Below are positions 7,592-16,268 of a stretch of 40,468 nucleotides of DNA, in pieces. A model generated the notes under the pieces. That model did no database searches, had not been told where the DNA came from, and saw only the letters and a list, made by a program, of their open reading frames with translations. This stretch comes from an uncultured Parcubacteria group bacterium (lineage in GTDB: Bacteria; Patescibacteriota; Minisyncoccia; UBA6257; 2-01-FULL-56-20): the NCBI GenBank assembly GCA_903944135.1, contig CAJAQL010000034.1, positions 1 through 40,468 on the forward strand. Direction: 5' to 3'. The stretch's first letter is position 1. Each line of letters opens with the position of its first letter. A program made the translations under genes and the position numbers.

Positions 7592-10500
7592 ATGCATTCA
7601 TTTTCATCTTTAAAATCATTCTCTCGTTCGCTGACAATTCTTTTTGTCGGAGGGATATCCATGGGGATATTTCTTTTTTTCACGCCGCCGGCCCATGCAG
7701 CTTCTTGGTATGATGCTGCTTGGCCTTATCGCAAAGCGATCACGATCAATAATGCAAAGATTAGCCAGACCGGCGGCACGGTTCTATCCAATTTCCCTGT
7801 TTTGGTCTCTCTCACCGACCCTGATCTTAAATATGCCGGAAGCGGTGGCAGAGTGGCATCATCCACGGGGGCCGATATTGTCTTCACCGACTCAGACGGC
7901 AGAACCGCGTTGAACTACGAGATAGAGAACTATTCTTCGTCCACGGGAAATCTCGTGGCCTGGGTGAATGTGCCGATATTGTCGCCAGCCGTGAGCCATA
8001 CTATTTATGCCTATTTCGGCGATGCCACCGCACCGACGGAAAGCGTGGCGACCGAGGAGGCAACCTGGGACAGCGATTTTATCAGTGTTTATCATCTTGG
8101 GAACATCACGGATCTTAGAACCAACGATTCGACTGGAAATTATCCGGGCATGAACAATGGAGCGGCTGTTGTGACGACGGGCGAAGTTTTTGGTGGTGCA
8201 GGTTTTAACGGGAGCAGCACATATATTTACAATAATTCTTTTGTCGAACCGACCAACTCGGCGACACTTTCGGCATGGGCGAAATTGACCGATGCGAGCG
8301 ATAACTGGAATACGATCGCCGATGTGGATTATGGCTATTTGCAGCTGCAGCTTGCCGCTCGGTCCGGTGCAGGGGATATTAGTTGGCTCGTTTCCCATCC
8401 CGGAGGAAGCAGTCTCTGTAAAATAGGCGACGCGGGTATTCTGAACCAGTGGCATCTCTATACTGCTACCTATGACAGCTCGAACAATGCTTTATCGGTA
8501 TATGTCGATGGGAACAAACTCGGCAGTTGCGCCATGACAGGAAGTCCGAATTTTTCAGGAAATTCAGCACTCACGATCGGGGCGATCTACAAAGGATCCG
8601 GAGGCGCCTATTTTAATGGCGCGATGGATGAGGTTGAAGCGTCCGAGGTGGCTCGATCCGCAGACTGGATCAATACGGAATACAACGATCAGAGCGATCC
8701 CTCAGCCTTTTATTCTGTGGGAGTCCTCGAACGATACGCTTCATCGCCGATCATCAATTCTTTTACGGCAAGTCCCGCCTACATCGGCCACGGAGGAAGC
8801 TCGACTCTTTCCTGGAACGTGACCGGTACGATAACTTCGATAGCTATCACGCCGGGCGTATTTACTTCTTCTTTAAGTTCAGGATCTATGACGGTGACGC
8901 CGGGCGGGACGACGGTTTACACGCTTACGGCAACGAACAATAACGGCTCGGCAACGGAAAATACCGCGATTACACTTGGGTCAACTCCGCCCACGGTTCC
9001 GAGTGGCTTAAGCGTAGTGACCAGTACGCCCTCAACTATCGCTCTTTCTTGGCCGGCTTCGACGGGAGCGGGGACTGCTGTCGCTGGATACGACATTTAT
9101 CGCAATGGTGCAAAGATCGCATCGATAGGTCCCGGGACATATATCGACACCGCCATCAATTCACCGGCGTACGTCTACTATCTTGATACCGGTCTCACGG
9201 CCGGGACGGCATATGTCTATGCGGTCGACGCCTACGATGCTACCGACGATGTTTCGGCGCAGTCTTTCGGCATCCGTGCAGCGACATTGAGCCAGACGGT
9301 TCCTTCGATATCTGAATGGAGCGCGGCGTTTTGGATGAGCGGCAGCGGCAGCAGTTCCACGCCGCCGATCTCCGCAATAGACTGGTCATCAATGACCCAC
9401 ATTATCCATGGACCCGCCATTCCTTGGGCGAACGGAACACTCGATCTTACTACCTATTCCATTACGAGCGATGCTCCGGCGCTTGTGAGCGCGGCCCATG
9501 CGCACAACGTAAAGGTTCTCTTGTCTATTATGTCGGGGTGGTCGGCTCAGGATGATTTTGCGGATGCCGCGAACAACAACATGACTACCCTTGTTGGTAA
9601 TATTGTGAACGCGGTAAATACCTATGGATATGACGGAGTAGATATCGATTGGGAAAATACCGCAAGCAGTATGATAAACTGGACATCAATGACGACCCTG
9701 ATCTCGGATCTGCGTGCCGCTCTCGGCACAAAACTTCTCACCGCGGAAGCGGATGGCGGAGATCAATCCCATTGGGCGCCATTATCCGGTGATCTGGATC
9801 GGGTCAATGTCATGGTCTATGATATGGCCGCTTCGTGGGAACCGTTCACTTGGTACGATTCTCCTCTCTATGGGATCAAGAGCGCCGTTTCGTTGGATTC
9901 ATATAAGAATGATTTCGTGAACGCAGGGATCCCTGTGTCGAAAATAGATTTAGGATTGCCGTTCTATGGATACGCGGTGCGGGGCGGATGTCAGACGCTC
10001 GGATGCGCCGCGGGGATCTCGGCGCCTTTGCAGATGTGGACAACGCCACCGACATGGATACCGGAAAATGAGGCAAGGCTTGCGGGTAATTATGATCTGT
10101 CTTCCTCGAATCCCGATTGGCATTGGGATATTTACGCGCATGAACCATATCTCAGCATCAATGAGCAGGACAATGCGAGCGATACATTCGTGACTTTTGA
10201 AAATCAACAATCTCTGACGGACAAGATCGATTATATAAAATCAAACGATCTCGGCGGGTGGAGCATATGGAACATCAACAACGATTATTTTCCGAGTGAA
10301 CCGGCAACGGCTCAAATATATCCGCTCTCTCATGCTGTCGCGCTTGAGTTGGCTAGTGCTCCAGCCGCGCCGTCCTCTGTGGTTATCGCTCCATTGCAAA
10401 CCGGCAGCGGTTCTACGGTCTCTGCACCGATCTCCTCCGTGGCGACTTCTTCTGTTTCTTCTCCGTCTTCTTCTATTATGGCAGGCATGACTTCGTCACA

Positions 10501-10822
10501 GCTGGAAAGTCTCCTTCTTTCGCTCGAGTCGGAACTTCAAACCTTGCATGAGGAAAGTTCTTCCTCTTCTCCGTCTTCCTCGGTTTTTACGCGCGATCTT
10601 TCCTCCGGCATGACGGGTGCCGATGTGAAGCAATTACAGCTTTTTCTCATTTCCCGAAATATCGGGCCTGCCGCGAAAAAACTCGCCGCCAACGGCGCGA
10701 CCATGAATTTCGGATCTCTTACAAAAGCTGCTCTTATGGAGTTTCAGGTGTCTGCGCATATTACTCCCGCAGCGGGCTATTTCGGACCTGCTACGAGAGC
10801 ATATGTGAATGCGCAGGATTAG
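7592..10822 (+). CDS. Secreted DUF2341/LamG/FN3/GH18/peptidoglycan-binding protein
   Basis: A 1076-residue exported protein. Domains in order: signal peptide with AHA-A cleavage site (about 1-37); DUF2341 (about 38-150, YRKAITINNAKI... to YAYFGD); LamG/concanavalin-like domain (about 165-375, ending in NGAMDEVEASEVARSADWI); an Ig-like domain (about 385-465); FN3 (about 470-565); a GH18 TIM barrel (about 570-915) with the active-site motif D681-G-V-D-I-D-W-E688; a Ser/Pro-rich linker; and a C-terminal peptidoglycan-binding domain (about 1005-1073). E688 is the proton donor of GH18 chitinases and spore-cortex hydrolases, so it likely cleaves a GlcNAc polymer while anchored to wall glycan. LamG may bind a polysaccharide. 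It could act on the producer's own wall or that of a host cell. Confidence 0.85.
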   Translation: MHSFSSLKSFSRSLTILFVGGISMGIFLFFTPPAHAASWYDAAWPYRKAITINNAKISQTGGTVLSNFPVLVSLTDPDLKYAGSGGRVASSTGADIVFTDSDGRTALNYEIENYSSSTGNLVAWVNVPILSPAVSHTIYAYFGDATAPTESVATEEATWDSDFISVYHLGNITDLRTNDSTGNYPGMNNGAAVVTTGEVFGGAGFNGSSTYIYNNSFVEPTNSATLSAWAKLTDASDNWNTIADVDYGYLQLQLAARSGAGDISWLVSHPGGSSLCKIGDAGILNQWHLYTATYDSSNNALSVYVDGNKLGSCAMTGSPNFSGNSALTIGAIYKGSGGAYFNGAMDEVEASEVARSADWINTEYNDQSDPSAFYSVGVLERYASSPIINSFTASPAYIGHGGSSTLSWNVTGTITSIAITPGVFTSSLSSGSMTVTPGGTTVYTLTATNNNGSATENTAITLGSTPPTVPSGLSVVTSTPSTIALSWPASTGAGTAVAGYDIYRNGAKIASIGPGTYIDTAINSPAYVYYLDTGLTAGTAYVYAVDAYDATDDVSAQSFGIRAATLSQTVPSISEWSAAFWMSGSGSSSTPPISAIDWSSMTHIIHGPAIPWANGTLDLTTYSITSDAPALVSAAHAHNVKVLLSIMSGWSAQDDFADAANNNMTTLVGNIVNAVNTYGYDGVDIDWENTASSMINWTSMTTLISDLRAALGTKLLTAEADGGDQSHWAPLSGDLDRVNVMVYDMAASWEPFTWYDSPLYGIKSAVSLDSYKNDFVNAGIPVSKIDLGLPFYGYAVRGGCQTLGCAAGISAPLQMWTTPPTWIPENEARLAGNYDLSSSNPDWHWDIYAHEPYLSINEQDNASDTFVTFENQQSLTDKIDYIKSNDLGGWSIWNINNDYFPSEPATAQIYPLSHAVALELASAPAAPSSVVIAPLQTGSGSTVSAPISSVATSSVSSPSSSIMAGMTSSQLESLLLSLESELQTLHEESSSSSPSSSVFTRDLSSGMTGADVKQLQLFLISRNIGPAAKKLAANGATMNFGSLTKAALMEFQVSAHITPAAGYFGPATRAYVNAQD

Positions 10823-10993
10823 ATCACGATTCCTGTTAAAAAAAGTTTTCGTCCAGGCATTTCGATAAATATAAATTCAATCACTATTTTTTGAGGCCGC
10901 AGATAGAGTGGAGCTGATTTTTTATTGAAGTTTATCAACAGTATCCCGCTTATTTAATGTGGTATGCTTACAGTATCAATTATCTCTACGAAA

Positions 10994-11983
10994 ATGAGTT
11001 TCTTTTCACAAAATCGGAAAGGTGTTGTCATCGCAAGCATTGTTTTTTTGGTGCTTTTCATCCCAACCCTTATTACGGGAATATTTTATTATCGAAGTTT
11101 CAATAAGAATTTAACCCAGGAGGTTTTTAGCCAGCGGGAAACAGTGGCCAGTCTTACGGCCTCGGCAATTGGATTGAAACTTCAGCAACTGACCTCGATC
11201 GTTCAGATATATGCATCGCAACCCGAAGTGATCAATGATGTCGCCGCGGGCAATTGGAGCGCAGCAAAGAATATCATTATCAATTTGCAGAATGATCCCA
11301 AGAACTACGATTATTTTATCGGGAGATTTTTATTGGTGGATACGCAGGGAAATATAAAAGTGGTGTTCCCGGGTATCGCGGATGAGGGTATTGGGCAACC
11401 CGATGATGCGTTCAGCGAGTGGAAAACGCCAATTTTGGAAAATGGAGCCGATTCGTTCGTCTCCGATGTTTTTCAGCGAAGCGTGTATCCAAAGAACAAT
11501 CATATCGAAGTTTTAGTGCCCATACGGAAAGCCTCTGTCCTTGTGGGGGTCGTGGGGATCACGGTGCCTATCAATGAATTTTCCGACTATGGCAAGGACA
11601 TCGACCTTGGAAGCAATGGGTTTGCTTATGTTGTTGATCGATTGGGCCATATCATCACTCATCCGAAGTACGCGTCAGACGGGCCGATCATAGATTATTC
11701 GAGCATCCCGGTGGTTCAAAAATTAATGCAGGGGCAAAGCGGGACGGCAATCGCCTACAACCCTATCGAGCGCGTGGAACGGGTCGCCGCATATGAACCT
11801 ATCCCTACTTACGGATGGGGGATCATTTCCCAGGAGCCGGTGAAGGATGCGTTCGAGACACGGGACGGCATCCTTTTGCAGGTCATCTATCTGATCATTG
11901 CCATAAGTTTGATCGAACTGGCTATCGCGTGCGGAATCCTCTTTCTGGTAAGTCATCGCCATCGCGAACACAGCAATGTTTAA
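10994..11983 (+). CDS. Double-Cache extracellular sensor without output domain
   Basis: A 329-residue protein with an N-terminal helix (about residues 10-32), an extracellular dCache ligand-binding region (about 35-290) and a second helix (about 300-325), then a tail of about 10 residues. LLVDTQGNIKVVFPG, VLVPIRK...VGVVGITV and GSNGFAYVVDRLGHIITHP are typical dCache_1 strands. Normally a HAMP, kinase or methyl-accepting domain follows; none is present. It must signal through a partner or only bind ligand. A start at 10964 is possible, but a TG-extended TATGCT (10963-10968) overlaps it, making 10994 better. Its end overlaps the prepilin gene by 8 bases, hinting at a link to pili. Confidence 0.72.
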   Translation: MSFFSQNRKGVVIASIVFLVLFIPTLITGIFYYRSFNKNLTQEVFSQRETVASLTASAIGLKLQQLTSIVQIYASQPEVINDVAAGNWSAAKNIIINLQNDPKNYDYFIGRFLLVDTQGNIKVVFPGIADEGIGQPDDAFSEWKTPILENGADSFVSDVFQRSVYPKNNHIEVLVPIRKASVLVGVVGITVPINEFSDYGKDIDLGSNGFAYVVDRLGHIITHPKYASDGPIIDYSSIPVVQKLMQGQSGTAIAYNPIERVERVAAYEPIPTYGWGIISQEPVKDAFETRDGILLQVIYLIIAISLIELAIACGILFLVSHRHREHSNV

Positions 11984-12557
11984 CATTATAAAAAAAGAAG
12001 AAAAAGGATTTACCCTCATTGAACTCTTGGTTGTTATCGCCATCATAGCCATACTTTCTGTTGTCGTGGTGCTTACTATGAATCCTGCCGAAATGTTGCG
12101 TCAGTCAAGGGATTCAAGCAGGGTCTCTGATTTCAGTACGTTGCGAACCGTCATCTCCCTCTCTCTCGCAAACGGAAATTACAATCTTGCATCGTCATAT
12201 TCCGCTTGTTATCTTTCCACGCCTCTCGGAACAGGAACAACGGCATCCCGGTGCGGTATTTTTACGAGTGCCGGCATCACGTCAAACTCAAGCAGCTCAT
12301 CCGCGAATTACCGAAAGATCAATGCGACCGGTTGGATACCCATTGATTTTACGCAGGTTGCCGGAGGCACTCCTTTCGGTTCGTTGCCGGTCGATCCCAC
12401 AAATAATGCTGGCTATTACTACGCCTATGCCGCGAATGCGGCTGGCATGTATGAGTTCGGGGCATTTCTGGAAAGCAAAAAATATACCAGCGGAAGCAAT
12501 AGCCTCGTGACAACGAGTACTGCCATTTACGAATCCGGTTCAACGCTCACGCTCTAG
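11976..12557 (+). CDS. Type IV prepilin (major-pilin-like)
   Basis: A 193-residue prepilin: short basic leader (MFNIIKKEEKG), then FTLIELLVVIAIIAILSVVV, the N-methylated hydrophobic helix cut by prepilin peptidase after Gly11. The globular part starts MNPAEMLRQSRDSSRVSDFS, a form common in candidate-phylum pilins, and is rich in Ser, Thr, Asn and Gly with two cysteines (ACYL, RCGIF) that could form a disulfide. It is translated from an overlap with the Cache gene. Assembly genes (pilB, pilC, pilD) are not in this window. Confidence 0.9.
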   Translation: MFNIIKKEEKGFTLIELLVVIAIIAILSVVVVLTMNPAEMLRQSRDSSRVSDFSTLRTVISLSLANGNYNLASSYSACYLSTPLGTGTTASRCGIFTSAGITSNSSSSSANYRKINATGWIPIDFTQVAGGTPFGSLPVDPTNNAGYYYAYAANAAGMYEFGAFLESKKYTSGSNSLVTTSTAIYESGSTLTL

Positions 12558-12709
12558 ATCTTAAGCGATTCAATTTTCATCTGGTGCGCGGTGAACAAGT
12601 GAGCTGGTGAGCGACCATCACGTCCATGAGTATCGGTGAGGCGTTTGAGATATGTAAAAATATAAGCGTCGATAAGTGACGCATCGGTTGGATAGAGAAC
12701 ATAGATCAT
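12554..12709 (-). CDS. Possible small protein (51 aa) downstream of the PAS gene
   Basis: A minus-strand frame encodes MIYVLYPTDASLIDAYIFTY and continues to ...HQMKIESLKI. The frame is also open upstream into the 3' end of the PAS gene, in a different reading frame. Composition is protein-like, but there is no strong ribosome-binding site and I recognise no family. It could be a real short gene or the relic of a longer one. It overlaps the prepilin stop codon by four bases on the opposite strand. Confidence 0.3.
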   Translation of the reverse strand: MIYVLYPTDASLIDAYIFTYLKRLTDTHGRDGRSPAHLFTAHQMKIESLKI

Positions 12710-12726
12710 TCCACGGGGATCGACCG

Positions 12727-13263
12727 TTATTTTCCGGTCAATTTTTCCTTAAGCTTTTCGATTTCCCCCTTAAGCTCAACCATCTTCAGTTCCCGGCCGA
12801 CCATCGTCTTGTTCACTTTTTCGAGCTCCTCCAAATAGGTCGCCGCTTTCTTTTCTGCCGTCTTGCGCACGGTAATGTCGCGTATATTGCACTGGATCAT
12901 CGTTGAGCCGTCGATGCGATATTTGTTGCTCACAAATTCAACCGCATGTTCCGTTCCATCTTTGGATTTGAGCGGTATATCCTCGTAGTGAACATATCCG
13001 TTTTTCTGCAATTCCGCGAAGAGTGCCTTCGTGACTTCGATATCTTCAAATGTCCCGATTTCCCAAAGTTTCTTTCCGATGATATCGCACAGAGAATATC
13101 CGATCATATCAAGCAGAAAGGGATTGGCATCTATGATCTTTTCCGTCGCGGGATCAATGAGCAATATGCCGTCTTTGGCCGTCTCGAATAGCTTGCGGTA
13201 GCGCATTTCGGAAACGAGCAACTTATGGTCTATATCTTCTCTCTTTGGCGTTCTTTTCACCAT
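12727..13263 (-). CDS. PAS-domain protein with C-terminal coiled coil
   Basis: A 178-residue cytoplasmic protein. Residues about 20-140 form a PAS/PAC domain (RKLFETAKDGILLIDPATEKIIDANP, later EDIPLKSKDGTEHAVEFVSNKYRIDG, then CNIRDITVRKTAE); residues 140-178 form a charged coiled coil. It has no kinase, GGDEF or DNA-binding domain, so it would act by dimerising with or regulating another protein. A TATAAT (minus strand, about 13325) gives a leader of roughly 50-60 bases. It stands convergent with the Cache/prepilin operon, but a functional link is not shown. Confidence 0.78.
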   Translation of the reverse strand: MVKRTPKREDIDHKLLVSEMRYRKLFETAKDGILLIDPATEKIIDANPFLLDMIGYSLCDIIGKKLWEIGTFEDIEVTKALFAELQKNGYVHYEDIPLKSKDGTEHAVEFVSNKYRIDGSTMIQCNIRDITVRKTAEKKAATYLEELEKVNKTMVGRELKMVELKGEIEKLKEKLTGK

Positions 13264-13462
13264 AGTAAAGCGAAATGCTTCATGGTTCTCGACCGACCTT
13301 TGCGGACGCTTTATTGTTTTTTATTATATCATATTGGGTTATGGAAGGTGCCACGGATAAATGACCGTTGTGCGGTTACGATCCCATTGTCCACGGCAGT
13401 GATAAGCGAAAATCGCCACGGTTTTTGGGTTAAGCCCGCTATCCCTATCTTAAAATTCACGA

Positions 13463-13468
13463 TAGAAT
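13463..13468 (+). promoter_or_regulatory. -10 box of a probable leaderless transcript (NUDIX fusion)
   Basis: TAGAAT ends exactly 6 bases before the ATG at 13475, so transcription would begin at or next to the start codon. No Shine-Dalgarno sequence is present. Confidence 0.4.
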
Positions 13469-13474
13469 CAGTTT

Positions 13475-14194
13475 ATGAGACAGCGGGCCGCAATATTTGT
13501 TATCGATCAAAACAAGTTGCTTCTTTTCCACCGCCTTAAGAAAGGAAGGGAATATTATGCTGTTCCTGGTGGTGGCGTAGAGGCTGGCGAAACAGTGGAA
13601 CAGGCCGCCGTGCGCGAACTGAAAGAAGAAACGAATCTGGATGTCGTGCTTGGCGAAAAGACGGGCGAATTCGAAACGGCCGATTCCCATGAATATTTTT
13701 ATGGCGCAAAATCATGGAGCGGCATGCTTGCGCTCGGCGGGCCGGAAGCGCAACGTCAATCTCCCGATAATTTCTATCAGCTGGAATGGGTGCCGATGGA
13801 AAAACTCGGCGGAATCAATTTAAGGGATGAGATCAGGGAGATGGTGTTGAGATATGTGAGCCCCGCTTCTTATTTTCTCAATACCATGGTTAAGGTGATC
13901 ATTGATCGTCCGCTTGGCAGCAGGCATCCTGAATGGGGATTTGAGTATCCGATCAATTACGGTTATGTCCCGCACACGAAAAGCGATGACGGCGAGGAGA
14001 CGGATGCTTACGTGCTCGGTGTCGCTGAACCGCTGAAAGAATTTACCGGCAAGTGTATTGCGATCATCCATCGCTTGAATGACGATGACGATAAATTGAT
14101 CTTGGTCGCGGGTGCCGCAGAATTTAATGACGAAGAAATCCGCTCCGCCACCGATTTTCAGGAGCGCTTTTTTAAATCGGTAATCGTGCGATAA
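13475..14194 (+). CDS. NUDIX hydrolase fused to inorganic pyrophosphatase-like domain
   Basis: A 239-residue, two-domain protein. Residues 1-125 are a NUDIX hydrolase with box G33-x5-E39-x7-R47-E-L-K-E-E52-T-N-L (the usual Gly before the last residue is Asn54). Residues about 133-239 match the short family-I-like inorganic pyrophosphatase group: VKVIIDRPLGSRHPEWGFEY, INYGYVPHT, then DDGEETDAYVLGV in place of the classical DGDPxDxxV signature, and CIAIIHRLNDDDDKLI. NUDIX cleavage of a nucleotide often frees PPi, which the second domain could hydrolyse, pulling the reaction forward. The acidic metal-binding pattern differs from classical PpaA, so activity is inferred. Gap to the next gene is 7 bases. 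Confidence 0.82.
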   Translation: MRQRAAIFVIDQNKLLLFHRLKKGREYYAVPGGGVEAGETVEQAAVRELKEETNLDVVLGEKTGEFETADSHEYFYGAKSWSGMLALGGPEAQRQSPDNFYQLEWVPMEKLGGINLRDEIREMVLRYVSPASYFLNTMVKVIIDRPLGSRHPEWGFEYPINYGYVPHTKSDDGEETDAYVLGVAEPLKEFTGKCIAIIHRLNDDDDKLILVAGAAEFNDEEIRSATDFQERFFKSVIVR

Positions 14195-14201
14195 TTTCAA
14201 T

Positions 14202-14813
14202 ATGAAACTTCTCCTTACCTCTCATGGCTGGAAGTACAACCCGAAGATCGCGAAGGAGTTTTTGCGCTTAGCCGCCAAGGAACCTTCGGAGATAAGGATT
14301 TTTCTGGTGACGACGGCTGATAAAAAAAGTAAGGACTGGAAGTGGGTGAGGCAGGAGATGAAAATGATCACCGGTATCGGCATCGCCAAAGAGAACATTT
14401 CGATTTTCAGTTTGAACCGGAAAATAAAGAAGAATGAGCTTGCGGATAGGGATATTGTTTACGTGTGCGGAGGCAACACCTTTCTTTATTTGTATGGCGT
14501 CAGAAAAACGGAGCTGGACAGGGAAATTATAAAATTCGCAAAGAAAGGAGGCTTATATTATGGCGTGAGTGCGGGGAGCGTCCTCGCAGGACCGAACATT
14601 GCGGTCGCCAAACCTTTCGATGACAGCAGGGCTGTAAATCTAAAAAATGATAGAGGGCTCCGATTGACCGATGTCGTTATCGGCCCCCATTACGAAGGAG
14701 AGGCTGTAAAAATACTGGATGCATTCAAGCTGAGGTCGAAATATCCGACGGTTCTGCTGACGGATGAACAGGCTCTTGAGATCGTCGGTCGCAAGAAGAA
14801 GCTGATCAAGTAG
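14202..14813 (+). CDS. Peptidase E-like (S51) class I glutamine amidotransferase fold protein
   Basis: A 203-residue protein of the peptidase E/cyanophycinase superfamily. YVCGGNTFLYLYG forms the oxyanion side and GVS123AGS the nucleophile elbow (G-x-S-A-G with catalytic Ser123). It ends with the GPHYEGE segment and LLTDEQALEI, as in PepE-like proteins. Known relatives cleave Asp-X dipeptides or cyanophycin; the substrate here is unknown. It follows the NUDIX fusion by 7 bases and precedes a zincin by 14 bases, so the three are likely one operon. Confidence 0.78.
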   Translation: MKLLLTSHGWKYNPKIAKEFLRLAAKEPSEIRIFLVTTADKKSKDWKWVRQEMKMITGIGIAKENISIFSLNRKIKKNELADRDIVYVCGGNTFLYLYGVRKTELDREIIKFAKKGGLYYGVSAGSVLAGPNIAVAKPFDDSRAVNLKNDRGLRLTDVVIGPHYEGEAVKILDAFKLRSKYPTVLLTDEQALEIVGRKKKLIK

Positions 14814-14827
14814 ATTGTCACATTTTT

Positions 14828-15565
14828 ATGTACCCCAGAGTAAAATTCAGGATCAGCGCTCGAAAAGATATTGCTTCGTTCGGGTCATTTGTCGGCCAAG
14901 CTGATTTTGATAACGGACGAAGCCTGCGATGGGCGATCCTCAGATGGCATCCTCTGTTGCGGCAAGCGATCAAAAACGGGAAGATCGTCGACCGGATCTT
15001 CGCTGAAAAATATGTGAAAGATATTTATCGAAAAAACAGGGGGATCGCTTCAAAAAATATGGAGCGGTACGAGCGCGATTGGCGGAAGAAAGAGGGGATA
15101 TTTTTCGAAATGACGGACGATATCTTTCACGGCTGTCCATGGCCACCGGGAAAATATATCGCCTATGCGACGATATGGGGCATGTTCCCGCGTTTTTTGG
15201 ATGATAAGACGTTTCAGGTTCCCATGGAATATCGAAATAAGAAGTATATCCCGGTTACGATCGCGCATGAAATGCTGCATTTCATGTTCTATGCTTATGT
15301 CGAAAAAAATTATCCACGCTACCGCGATCCCGAACATAATTTCTTCTTATGGCATATCTCGGAGATCTTCAATATTCTCGTCATAAATTCTCCGGCATGG
15401 CTCGATGTTTTTAGGGAAAAGAACATGCTCTATCCCGAGCACCGGAAGATCGTCGCCGAACTCCGAAAAAAATATCAGGAACCGTCATCTCTTGATGCGG
15501 ATAGTCTCATTCGGGACATCCATCCGCTCGTGAAGAAAATGATGCAGGAAAAGAAGCCGATTTAA
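14828..15565 (+). CDS. Putative zincin metallopeptidase, family A (HEMLH)
   Basis: A 245-residue soluble protein with H147-E-M-L-H151 in TIAHEMLHFMFYAYVEKNYP, then EIFNILVINSP with a possible third ligand. The same layout (HE-x-x-HF..., about 25-30 residues, E-x-x-x-(V/L)-(L/I)-N-x-P, then an ELRKK(Y/W) helix) recurs in the protein at 25584-26243, and more distantly at 26765-27574, so the window holds a family of related zincins. I cannot name a characterised family. There is no signal peptide; it is probably cytoplasmic. Last gene of the NUDIX-PepE-zincin operon. Confidence 0.62.
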   Translation: MYPRVKFRISARKDIASFGSFVGQADFDNGRSLRWAILRWHPLLRQAIKNGKIVDRIFAEKYVKDIYRKNRGIASKNMERYERDWRKKEGIFFEMTDDIFHGCPWPPGKYIAYATIWGMFPRFLDDKTFQVPMEYRNKKYIPVTIAHEMLHFMFYAYVEKNYPRYRDPEHNFFLWHISEIFNILVINSPAWLDVFREKNMLYPEHRKIVAELRKKYQEPSSLDADSLIRDIHPLVKKMMQEKKPI

Positions 15566-15594
15566 AAAAGAAAACCCCGGCATTTGGGCCGGGG
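15565..15594 (-). terminator. Terminator of cbiZ (minus strand)
   Basis: Stem CCCCGGC/GCCGGGG (15575-15581 and 15588-15594), followed on the minus strand by TTTTCTTTTTT. It lies 9 bases beyond the cbiZ stop and just after the stop of the convergent zincin gene. Confidence 0.8.
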
Positions 15595-15602
15595 CTTGGG
15601 GA

Positions 15603-16268
15603 TCAGTGTGCAAAACGTTTTCCGAGACTGTCGTCCATGGCGGCAGCGACGGCGCGGCCGATGAGTTCGCCGAGTTTGGTGTGTTTTCCGGCATAGGATA
15701 GTTCTTCTCCAATGCCGAGCGATACGATGGTGATGCAATCGGTCCCGGTTCCGGTGGCCGGTCTGTTTGAAACAACGCTTTTGACGTCATGTTCGAAAAG
15801 AAATGCCAGCTTTGCTTCGGTAGCGATCGCGACGCACTCGATCAGCGCTTCGTCGGTCAGCGCTGCTGCAATGGGAACGATGAGATTGATGGTCCCTGGC
15901 TGGGAGGATCCGCTCGCGGGATCGCCTGCGGCGAGCGAGTTCCCCAGGCCGACGGTCGCGAATGTCTGTACGGAAAGATCGCCGTGCCAGCATTCTGCAT
16001 ACCCCGCGAAGCGCTGTTTTACGGATGTCATCATGACGATCGTCTCGTTCGCGGGCAGAAGAAGTTTGCGTGCGACCGATTTGGCATAAGCGCAGCTATC
16101 TTCTACCCAGGTATTTGGGGCGATGGTATGATTGACAACATAGCGCGGGGTCGAAATGCCGCCGCCATAGACCGCCCATGAGATGGCGCGCGGAGAGGGA
16201 AAAATTTCCGGAGGGATAAAAACCACCAGAGAATCCCTCTCGATTTTCCCTTGAATTTTATGGATCAC
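15603..16268 (-). CDS. cbiZ: Adenosylcobinamide amidohydrolase
   Basis: A 221-residue CbiZ-family enzyme that removes the aminopropanol side chain of (pseudo)cobinamides to give adenosylcobyric acid, letting cells remodel scavenged corrinoids. Family landmarks are RAISWAVYGGG near the N terminus, TVGLGNSLAAGDPA, GTINLIVPIAAALTDEAL, TEAK, ATGTGTDCI and YAGKHTKLGELIGRAV. The GTG start keeps the full family N terminus, which makes its first codons overlap the start of the divergent cbiB. Together they form a cobamide-salvage pair: CbiZ makes cobyric acid and CbiB re-amidates it. No corrinoid riboswitch is seen between them. Confidence 0.86.
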   Translation of the reverse strand: MIHKIQGKIERDSLVVFIPPEIFPSPRAISWAVYGGGISTPRYVVNHTIAPNTWVEDSCAYAKSVARKLLLPANETIVMMTSVKQRFAGYAECWHGDLSVQTFATVGLGNSLAAGDPASGSSQPGTINLIVPIAAALTDEALIECVAIATEAKLAFLFEHDVKSVVSNRPATGTGTDCITIVSLGIGEELSYAGKHTKLGELIGRAVAAAMDDSLGKRFAH

